In this document: piece by piece, positions 1 to 8,400 of the stretch
Position numbering within the stretch: the first letter of the stretch is position 1
Layout of the letters: each line of letters begins with the position of its first letter
From: Saccoglossus kowalevskii
Taxonomy: Eukaryota; Hemichordata; Enteropneusta; Harrimaniidae
Reading direction: 5' to 3'
Length of the DNA: 21,956 nucleotides
NCBI RefSeq assembly: GCF_000003605.2
Contig: NW_003156734.1
Span: 636,188 to 658,143 of the forward strand
The notes under the pieces: generated by a model
Told to the model about the DNA's origin: nothing
Databases searched by the model: none
What the model saw: the letters and a program-made list of their open reading frames with translations, nothing else
Program-made: the position numbers and the translations under genes

Positions 1-715
1 GATAAGGTAGAATCCGAATTGATGCAACTTCAACAGGAAGGTGTAATCGAACCTGTTGAGTTTTCTGATTGGGCTGCACCCATTGTACCTGTGTTGAAGG
101 GTAACGGTCAAATACGTACTTGTGGAGATTACAAAGTAACCATGAATCAAGTTGTGAAACTCGATTCGTAACCGATTCCACGAATCAAAGATCTTTATGC
201 AACCCTGAGTGATGGACAGACTTTCACTAAGCTTGATTCAAGTAATGCCTACTTACAACTGCCACTAGATGATAAATCCAAGGAGTTCACTAACAATAAA
301 AACACACCGTGGACTTTTCAGATATAATCGCCTACCGTTCGGAGTATCATCAGCTCCAGCGATTTGGCAAAAGTGTATGGATAGCCTCCTAGAAAGAATT
401 CCGCATGTGTGTGTATTTATTGATGATGATCTGATCACAGGAGAGACAGAAGCTGAACACTTACACAATTTAGAGTCAGTATTGAATAAATTTTCTGAAG
501 CGGTAATTCATGCTCGTAAAGAGTAATGTGTTTTCCAAGCAAAAGAAGTAGAGTGTCTCGGATACCGTATCGATGCAGTGGGCCTACATCCACTGGAAAG
601 CAAAGTTCGCGCGTTGATGGATGCTCCTGTTCCGCGTAGCGTAACTGAATTGAAAACATTACGGTCATTTTGTATCCAAATTATCAACCGTGTTAGCGCC
701 ACTGTATATACTTCT
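1..715 (+). pseudogene. Ty3/Gypsy reverse transcriptase domain, decayed, 5'-truncated by window edge
   Basis: This is the reverse transcriptase part of a Ty3/Gypsy (K02A2.6-like) pol polyprotein, which in life would copy element RNA into DNA. Frame 1 (1 to about 295) shows the N-terminal RT block with DWAAPIVPV and the motif-A region TKLDSSNAYLQ. Frame 2 (about 295-665) continues with RYNRLPFGVSSAPAIWQ and the YxDD-type catalytic box as FIDDDLITG near 412-440, then the connection region. It is broken: in-frame stops at 169-171 (TAA) and 524-526 (TAA), a frame change near 295, and a short deletion with a frame change near 665-680, where the link to the next block is lost. The start of pol, gag and the 5' LTR would lie before the window. 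The family assignment is confident; no function is expected. Confidence 0.93.
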
Positions 716-1230
716 GAACAAGAATACTAAATGGTACTGGGGAGTGACACAAGATGAATCATACAACGAGTCTAAGTGATTATTAAATTCTTCGAAAGTA
801 CTTGTTCACTATGACCCAACGAAAGAATTGATACTTGCTAATGCATGCGGTGCATCACACTACAGACTCGGTGCTGTTCTCTCTCACGTAATGCCAGATG
901 GCTCTCAGACACCAATTACCTTCGCATCACGCGTATTATCACCCACCGAGAAGAATTGTTCTCAGCTAGAGAAAAAAGTGTTATTCTTACTTGTTTAGCA
1001 GACATTTTGAAATTCTCAATGATCACAAGCCGTTACAAACCTTGTTTAATGAAGAAAAAGGTGTCCCAACAATGGCATCATCGCGAGTCCAACGATGGAA
1101 TCCCACATTATCCGCTTACGACTATAAGTTTACGTGTAAGCCAGACAAAGATGGGCCATGCCGACACGATGAGTCGATTACCACTGCAAGATCAACCGTC
1201 CAACATTCCTATACCTACTGATACCGTGTT
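682..1230 (+). pseudogene. Gypsy RNase H domain and linker, frameshifted
   Basis: This block continues the pol pseudogene into the RNase H domain, which would degrade the RNA strand during reverse transcription. Frame 3 (from about 682 to 985) reads the connection and early RNase H with KWYWGVTQDES and GAVLSHVMPDGSQ, interrupted by TGA at 777-779. Frame 1 (about 985-1150) reads RHFEILNDHKPLQTLF and ASSRVQRWNPTLSAYDY, characteristic of the domain end. Frame 2 (from about 1150) reads HADTMSRLPLQ, the usual end of RNase H. Between the frame-3 and frame-1 parts about 30 bp of expected sequence are missing. A single extra base near 1150 probably explains the last shift. Several independent lesions indicate an old copy. 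Confidence 0.92.
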
Positions 1231-2240
1231 ACTGATGGAATTCCTAGACACATCACCTGTAACGTCAGAGGATATCAAACGATGGACAGATCGTGATCCA
1301 GTTATTATCACAAGTTCGTAGATTCATTACTAACGGTTGGCCAAATACATTGTACCAGAAATCCGTTGAGCCAGAACTCAAACCATACTTTGTTCATAAA
1401 TGCGAATTGAGTGTTCAAGATGGCATAGTTCTATGGGGCAGTGAAGTCATTGTGCCGCAGCAAGGACGATCGCGTATACTAAAAATGTTACGTGAATCAC
1501 ACCCAGGAATAGTTCGCATGAAAGCATTCGCTCGAAATTATGTATGGTGGCCATATCTAAATGATGAAATAGAGACTACTGTTCGCAAATGCAGTACTTG
1601 CCAAGTTATTGCGAAATTGCCCGCACCTATACCAATGCATTCATGGGAATACCCAAAAGGACCATGGGATCACATACATATTGATTATGCAGGACAGTTT
1701 CTTCATCAAATGTTTCTAGTAATCATCATCTGTGCATATTCAAAATGGATGGAAGTATTTCCGATGAAATCTACTACAGCTGAAGCTACAATAGAAAAAC
1801 TACATATTGTGTTTGCACAGCAAGGATTACCATCTACAGCCATATCCAATAATGGTCCACAGTTTGTCAGCCATGAGTTTAAGACATTTATGCGAGCGAA
1901 TGGAGTTACACACATAACTTCCGCACCATATCATCCTGGATCCAATGGTTTGGCAGAGCGATCTGTACAAACATTTAAGGAAGGGATGAAGAAGTTGAAT
2001 AAGGGGAGCATTTCATCCAGAGTATCACGATTTTTACTCAAATACCGTGCTACACCACATTCCACGACAGGAAAGTCACCAGACATATTACTGTGTAGAA
2101 GAAAGTTGAAAACTCACCTTGACCTACTTCAACCTGATGAATCAGCGAAAGTGCGACGTGCACAGACGACTCAGAAATTATGGCACGATATACACTCAAA
2201 AGGTGGAGAATTCTCTATTGGATACCGTATTTGCTTATAA
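1231..2240 (+). pseudogene. Gypsy integrase (H2C2 + DDE core), catalytically dead
   Basis: Integrase inserts the element DNA into the genome. The first part is in frame 2 to about 1300, then a long open stretch runs in frame 3 (1293-2240). The zinc-binding region carries HPGIVRMKAFARNYVWWP and KCSTCQ, but the expected first zinc His is Arg (CGT, 1491-1493). The DDE core has the first Asp in HIDYAG (1683-1685) and the Glu in GLAERS (1956-1958). The second Asp, normally in SDNGPQF, is Asn (AAT, 1848-1850). The C-terminal region ends early at 2238-2240, after which matching sequence resumes near 2250-2275 in another frame, so a short stretch has been lost. It was a true integrase by family, but two key residues are gone, so I infer it is inactive. 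Confidence 0.95.
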
Positions 2241-2519
2241 TTTTAGATCTAGTGTACAATAAGACGCCATACAGATCATCTCAAAAAGTGATTGTTAGAT
2301 GTTAGTGTTGATACCAAGTTATATTCACATAGTGATAGTGAAATAGTCAGTAGTGATATTTTGTTTATTCCAACCACTACACAGATTGGTGTACCCAAAA
2401 TCCCTGATAGCATAATTCAAAAATCATCAGATTTAGGAAATTTACCTAGTACACCGAAACCTGTTGAGTTACGACGTTCAACTCGAATTAAAAGGGCACC
2501 AGAACGTTTAGATTTGTAA
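2241..2519 (+). pseudogene. C-terminal tail of Gypsy pol
   Basis: A short open stretch (2292-2519) ends in ELRRSTRIKRAPERLDL followed by TAA. A basic tail of this RRSTR...PxRLDL type closes many K02A2.6-like Gypsy polyproteins. Just before it, RRHTDHLKK (about 2255-2280) is the end of the integrase C-terminal region, closed by a TGA. This marks the end of the coding part of the element, which is followed by about 275 bp of non-coding sequence before the polypurine tract. Confidence 0.8.
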
Positions 2520-2795
2520 AATGTTTATTACACTAGTTAGTAATGTGTTCTTACTTTTGAAGTTACAGAAAAAAAAACTGTTTGAGCAACCTTAATTTTG
2601 TGTTTCAGAGCAAATTCAGAGCAGGGAAGGTGAATGCTGAAGATTCACTAGCAAGCGTGATTTTTTTTCTGGAAACCTCTCCCCTCTAGTTAGGTTATTT
2701 TGTTATTTATATTGTTGTAATTTTTGGAGTTTTATTGAAGGCAAATTGCAGAACTCTTATGCACACAACTAGCATTTGTATGTATTCAAAATCTT
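2520..2795 (+). other. Untranslated 3' internal region of the Gypsy element
   Basis: No ORF or recognisable motif. Its position between the pol stop codon and the polypurine tract fits the 3' untranslated internal part of the retrotransposon. Confidence 0.6.
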
Positions 2796-2807
2796 AAGAA
2801 AGGGGAA
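2796..2807 (+). other. Polypurine tract (plus-strand primer) of the Gypsy element
   Basis: AAGAAAGGGGAA is an uninterrupted purine run ending directly at the TG that opens the LTR. This is the expected place for the plus-strand primer in LTR retrotransposons. Confidence 0.8.
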
Positions 2808-2990
2808 TGTAGTATATTCACATTTTATTGTACTTGTGAGATGACCCTTGACCCTATCATAGCTAGCTATTTGAGACGCCCCTTAACTAGTGTCGTCTGC
2901 GCCTGGAGATGCCCGCCATGTTGTAAGTTCCGTAAGCAGAATAAACCTGTTACTGGATTGATCTTGTGTTTCTTGTGTGGATACATTACA
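2808..2990 (+). mobile_element. 3' LTR of the Ty3/Gypsy element (183 bp)
   Basis: The stretch begins TGTAGTATATTC right after a polypurine tract and ends ATACATTACA, so it opens with TG and closes with CA. The ends are roughly inverted (TGTAgTAT against TGTAatGTAT). An AATAAA lies at 2940-2945, about 45 bp from the end, as expected for the LTR polyadenylation signal. The matching 5' LTR and the target duplication partner lie outside the window, so the right boundary rests on the CA end and the inverted termini only. Confidence 0.75.
2940..2945 (+). promoter_or_regulatory. AATAAA polyadenylation signal inside the LTR
   Basis: AATAAA within the LTR, about 45 bp before its 3' end. It would end the retroelement transcript in R. 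It could also stop read-through towards the aminopeptidase gene, which lies downstream in the same direction. Confidence 0.6.
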
Positions 2991-3468
2991 TTTACGAGAA
3001 TCTATAGCGAATGGTAGATTGTGATTATGTCATCGTGATATGTTGCACGATGGTTTTCCATAGAAACGAACTTGAACCAACAACATTTGAGCCCGGTATT
3101 TGAGACGTACGATTAGAAAAATCGTGAAAAGGTACAACAAAGGTAGTAATAATATCATGGTACACTTACCGGGTTGGAAATTGAAATTCTCATAGTGAAC
3201 GATGTAAATCAGAAAAGATAACTTGCGAGACAAGATGAGACGGTGGTTGTACGTGTTGTAGCAACGGCGCAATGTGTGATGATTGTTGTAATTGAACATG
3301 CGTTACGTCATCAGTGCGCTTCCATTCGATTGTTGAAAACACCGCGATAAAATGCGGTATTTCTTAAATTAGTTTGCAAAGAAAACGCGTGTTTATTTAC
3401 CGGTATTGAAAAAGAATTGGTTAAAACTAATTAAACAAAGTAAATGTGAAAGTTACTGTGTACGGTGC
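2991..3468. other. Intergenic sequence between the LTR and the inverted-repeat element
   Basis: No recognisable gene. A minus-strand open stretch (3030-3299) contains a good GTAAGT donor on that strand (just after 3173 reading downward) but has no recognisable domain; see findings. The sequence is locally richer in CpG and ACGCGT-like words than the introns. Confidence 0.5.
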
Positions 3469-4165
3469 CCGGGGGTCCGACTTAAAGAATGATCTGGTAC
3501 GCATGTCTGTGAAAAAAAACGCGTTAAAAGGGTGTGTGTTTTTTTAAGAAAAGCACGTTAACGCGCGTTACGCGTTTAGGGTTACAATTTCAGTCAAAAT
3601 AGACAAAAAGGGTGTCCTTTCCGTTTGACAGTGCAATTATCATTATGAACATTCTGCCTTGATATGTTGAAAACACATTACAGCACCATTGTTAATTTTC
3701 AATTAAATAATTTGCAAATTCAAAATTGGTTGTGAAAGACCCCAGGATGAGTTGAGGTAGAGTGGGTTGTATTTATGGGTTTCAGATATATATGCTCAAT
3801 GATGGAAATTGTTGAAACCAAACTGGAGAAATTTATTGATGTTTGCATATTCCTGAAAAATGAATATGATCTTAACAAAATATGTTGTAGTATAAATCAT
3901 TTAGAAGTAAAGATATTATAGCCACACTGTGAAGGTGACTAATCACAGTGTTAATTGTCATTTAAATGCTAACAACATTTCTGCTTTAATTTTGTTTCAT
4001 GCCGTAAATAGATTTTAAAACACTCAACGCATTTAGGGTATGTATTTTAGCTTATTTTAGTTAAAAGGGTACGAAATTTTGACATTTTAAAACGTGTTTA
4101 GGGTCATTTTGAAAACCCCTTTCACAGACATGGGTTCCAGGTATTTCCACAAGTCGGACCCCCGG
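3469..4165. mobile_element. Non-autonomous DNA transposon (MITE-like) with terminal inverted repeats
   Basis: The left end CCGGGGGTCCGACTT (3469-3483) is exactly inverted at the right end (4151-4165). A second matched block, CATGTCTGTGAAA at 3502-3514, is inverted at 4120-4132, so the arms match in two blocks across about 46 bp. A possible 5-bp target duplication GGTGC flanks the element (3464-3468 and 4166-4170). The interior has no ORF but carries a repeated ACGYRTTTAGGGT word (3571-3582, 4027-4039, 4092-4104) and a small hairpin at 3924-3951. The superfamily is not decided; no transposase is present. Confidence 0.7.
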
Positions 4166-4769
4166 GGTGCGTTGGCAAGGTTTGACATAGCGCCCTCTAG
4201 CGGCGATATGTAGATAACCATTGTTGTTCGCTTAGCGTGCGAAGTTACTACCGGTAGCACTGCCTCGGAATATTTATTTTGCGAGGTCACGGTCATGTTC
4301 AACGAATAAAAACGATGATATGCCCTGAGTCAGTGTTGATCTAATGAAATAAAATAAATAAGAGGTTATGTGCGACAATATTGTCAACTGACCATTGCTT
4401 CCTTGGCCACAGTGCAGTGTATGATTTATGAGAAAGAAATAATGCAAGGAGTTGTGGAGATTATTGTATTTTCAAGTTTTCGCATTTAAATACTTGGTAT
4501 CAAAGAAACAGTTTAATAGTTGCAATAGCATCATCATGAAGTTACATGGCATCAAGAGATTACATTTTAACCAAATACAAATAGAGTTATAGCGCCCGCA
4601 GTGTTAGTTACTCTTATTTCGTTCATTGGAATCAGCTGGCGACAGATAGCATCGTAGAAGACGCCAACGTCGTTCAGAAGTATTTAAGCAGTCAGATCAC
4701 ATCGTTTACTTGAACCAAGCCACAAAGTATGTTGTGGTTACAGAGAACGTTAGCTGGGTTTCATAAACC
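4166..4769 (+). other. Upstream region / putative promoter and 5' UTR of the aminopeptidase gene
   Basis: This is the interval between the inverted-repeat element and the start codon. It contains a CTCF-like motif (4188-4204), a second weaker AGCGCCCGCAGTG (4591-4603), and no clear TATA box at a useful distance. An upstream ATG at 4729 opens a frame that overlaps the main start. The transcription start cannot be placed from sequence alone. Confidence 0.45.
4188..4204 (-). promoter_or_regulatory. CTCF-like binding motif
   Basis: TAGCGCCCTCTAGCGGC closely resembles the reverse complement of the CTCF core, which is of the form TAGCGCCMYCTRGTGGC. CTCF is present in most bilaterian animals. The match is by eye and only suggestive; such words also occur inside old repeats. 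Confidence 0.35.
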
Positions 4770-4929
4770 ATGGAGTCGCCAACAACGTACGAACACAGTG
4801 ACGCGATGGTTCCAGACCAAAAAAATGCCTTCGTTTTCACTGGAAATATCCGAGTCAAATTGGTACGTCGTTTGGGCTTCATTTCATCATCACGACATTG
4901 TCTTCGAAAGAGAGTCAGGTTCCTTTTGA
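4729..4929 (+). other. Upstream ORF overlapping the aminopeptidase start
   Basis: An ATG at 4729, 41 bp before the main start and in a different frame, opens a 66-codon frame that runs 160 bp into exon 1. Its context has A at -3. If the transcript starts upstream of 4729 it could lower translation of the main frame. The encoded peptide resembles nothing I recognise, so it is listed only as a possible translational control element. Confidence 0.3.
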
Positions 4930-5413
4930 TAATGTCTTTTCTTATTTTAACGTTGCTGCTGGTAATTGGTGTCCGATCGCCTAATGTAAATTCACCTCCT
5001 GACCGCCAATCCGCGGAACTATCATTAAGTCGGCGTCTTCCTCTCGATGTGAAGCCAACCAACTATAAAATAAAATTAACACCATATCTAGACGAAGAGG
5101 ACTTGGAACGCCTTTTCACGTTTGACGGGGAGGTGTATATATTAGTGACCTGCCGTCAAATGACCGACACTGTAACACTGCATGCTGCCAGTCTTAGCGT
5201 TGACATTGAGTCCATCCAAGTCACGGACATGAACGGTGATGTAAACATGGGAGTGGTCGCCACAAACATTGTATCCCAGTTTGACTTTTTCGTGATAAAC
5301 TTGAAGCATTCGCTACAAGTTGGTCGCCAATATATAATGTACATGAAATATTCCGGGAATATGACGACCGACAACAGGTGGCTGGGTTTTATTGCAAGTT
5401 ACAGTGGAACCAG
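4770..5413 (+). CDS. Aminopeptidase exon 1: cytoplasmic tail, TM anchor, M1 N-terminal domain
   Basis: Encodes residues 1-214 plus two bases of codon 215. It holds the basic tail with RHCLRKRVR just before the membrane segment (positive-inside, type II), a Ser/Pro-rich stalk, and the first part of the N-terminal beta domain from LPLDVKPTNYKIKLTPYL. An NMT glycosylation site is at residue 197. The exon ends ...ACCAG and the donor GTAAGG is partly made by a MITE (see 5418-5862). It ends in phase 2. Confidence 0.93.
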
Positions 5414-8400
5414 GTAAGGGACGACGTCAAAAGATCGATGTCGGATAAAAAACTTAAATCCTTTAGTTTTTTTTCCAAATCCCCCTACCCCCCACTGAAA
5501 CTTAGTTGATAAATATTCGTCATGGCGTCAGACTACATTCACTATTAAATACAAATTGATAATCGAACAGTAGTATTGCATAGCAGTTGGTTGTCGGGTG
5601 GGTGTAAAGAGAGTTTACAAATGCACCTCATTTGACGCACAGATTTACACTCGAACCAAACCATTTTTCTGTGTTTTTTCTTCTCTTTTCGGTTATTTCT
5701 GTCCATGATTGGATAGAACTACAAATACTCCAAGATTTTTTTGACTTCATTAAAAAATAAAATCGTTTTTGTAGGATGGAAACTTTTTGAGGTCAAAACC
5801 CCCCACCCCCAAACTAAAGGAAATAAGTTTTTTATCCGACATTGATCTTTTGACGTCGTCCCTAAGTCCGTTAAATTATGCATTTACCTACCAGTCGCCT
5901 AGTACCAATACAATTTTCTACCCGTAACAGTTCTAAACTTAATGACGTTTTATTCCGTGATCGTAGATGCATTTTTATACTTTTTCCTTTTAAATGTGTT
6001 GTTGAAATCTACCTTGGATAGAACTTACTATAGCTTTTTCATGACAATATCTGATTTTTTACAAACGATCCGCAGCATTTCACTTTTTCGCTATATTATA
6101 TTTGTAAGCAGTGAGACAGACAAAGGGTGAAATTGGGACTGAGGGTGTGACTTTAACTTTAAAGTTGCCTTACACTGGGGAAGTATCTCTCTGCAGAAAT
6201 AATTAATGCAGCAGTAGATATCTGCACCAGACGTTTCTTTCCAATAGTTATAAATTACTCAGTATTTTCATAGATTCATTTGCAATTGAGTTTTCAGCAT
6301 TCTAGGGCGTCATCAAGTCGCATATCTGTTTAATGATCAAAGATGAATCATATTACAAAATTAGTATCCAATGTGAAATATTTTCCATTAGGTATAAGAT
6401 GAACAACAGACTCTGAGTTGTTTTCTGTATAACCATTAGATCCCTCCCTTTTGAATTATAGAATGATTATTTTACAAACATTGTGTGAGAATGAACTTAG
6501 AATATAGAATTTATCGATGTACTTCCTACACTGTAGGCTGTAGTTGTGTTTAGAATGAGCTTAAAGCAGGATTAACATCAGCAATGCATGATGGGATTTA
6601 TTGTATAAGAAGTTATTCAATAAATGGTACAATATGTCAGGTTTTAATTCTTGAACGCTATAACTCTCAAATTTGATTTTTGCCCAAATTTACTCAAAAT
6701 TGAAACTTGCATTTTGCCAACAATACAAATTCAAGATCAATAATTGATGAATAAATAGCAAGTTATATGTGGAAATGCTTTTGCAATAATAGAAGGTTTT
6801 AAACAGTTTGTTTACCGGAATCTATGTATGTCAACTTGCTTTGGTTATATAATGTGTTTTTGTTTTCTGAGTCTGCAATAAATTGCTGGAAGAAAGTACT
6901 GTTATTGTGACTGAATACATGTTGTTTGTTTGTTTGTTTACCATACTTGATGAACCTGTCTGTAGATATATTGCTTCCACACACCTGGAACCCACTTATG
7001 CTAGGTCTGTATTTCCATGCTTTGATGAGCCTTCGCTGAAAGCAACCTTTGACATCACAGTGAAGCACAGACTGGGAAGATCTGCGCTGTCCAATATGCC
7101 GAATATCAAGAATCACACACAAGGGGAATGGAATACTGCATACTTCAATACAACAGTCGTTATGTCAACCTACCTGGTAGCGGTAGTTGTGTCTGATTTT
7201 GAATGTAAAGAAGCTGTTTCTGAAGGTGTACAGGTGTGTATAGGAAATGAATGAATATTGAATTATTATGCAGATTTTGTTATTTATGCTGGAATTAGAT
7301 GCGCGTCATGCAAGTGTACCATTATGATACACAGACATGCATGCTCTTGTTTGCAGTGATGTTGTATATGCTCAATTTCAGACTAGCCATGTAACTCTGT
7401 TGGTCATGACTGCATATGACGTTTAGTGAAGTATTTTCGCAATGTTTCTGAGATGTATTTTATTGGTCTGAATCAAAATAACTCATCGATATGTGGTTTG
7501 GATATATACATGTAGATTCCAAATGTGATGTGATAATTTTTGCTGTTCGATTTGTTCAAATTAACATGCGTAGTGATTACTAATAAATAGTTTGGTCCAC
7601 ACAGTAAAAATTTGTTGTCAATTCGTCAAATACAGGATCAGATTTCATTGTAGAGTCAATGGGACTGCACACTGCATATATGATGTGTATTCTACACTAC
7701 CCTTTACACGTAATTCATTAGGCCTTGATTCAATATAATTCCTGATTTCTGAATTAATAGCTTTTGTGCTTTTATTGTGCTTTTATGTGCTTGCTTATAT
7801 TGTGTGACCTGAGGTCATAATCCCCTCAAATAAAAGTGACATCATCTTTCAACTAACTAACATATTTTGGGGGGCATTTTGGGAGTTAAAAAAACTATGT
7901 CATGGTCACATTTACTCAGCGAAACACACACGTTCCATATCTATTTCATTTCATTTTCTCAGTGAAAAATCATCTGTTTCATCTGATATTCCTCATTTCT
8001 CATCTGTCTTGTATAGTTCTTCTAGCTGCCCTCGTTTGTACCCACCCACACTCACTCAGCTACCTTTTAAAAAACTGTTTGAAATATGCTGCTGACTTCT
8101 TCCATGGTTGCATCTTTATTGTTCCTTTGACTTTTTATATTGCTGTCCTATCCTCACCTGTTGCTACAAGCATGTGCAAGTAGAACTACCGTACATCGCA
8201 TCTCATTAGTATTCGGAAATTATGAATAAACCTGGCATATTGTCTCTATTATGTATATTGAGGGGGGCATGGGGGGGGGGTAGCTGGTACAGTTTTACAG
8301 TTTACAGTGAATTGTGTCATCTAGTCGTTTTACAGTTTCGAAAATGTAATTTCCCTTGACTATTCTTTATGACTTTTTTCATTTGGATGTAAATTCTTGT

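Noticed and set aside
4706-5062. 118-codon open frame on the minus strand over exon 1
   Set aside because: It is antisense to a well-supported exon, and the peptide shows no recognisable domain or splice structure.
7902-8183. 93-codon plus-strand frame in intron 2
   Set aside because: Hydrophobic reading of T-rich intron sequence; no homology recognised and no fit with neighbouring exon phases.
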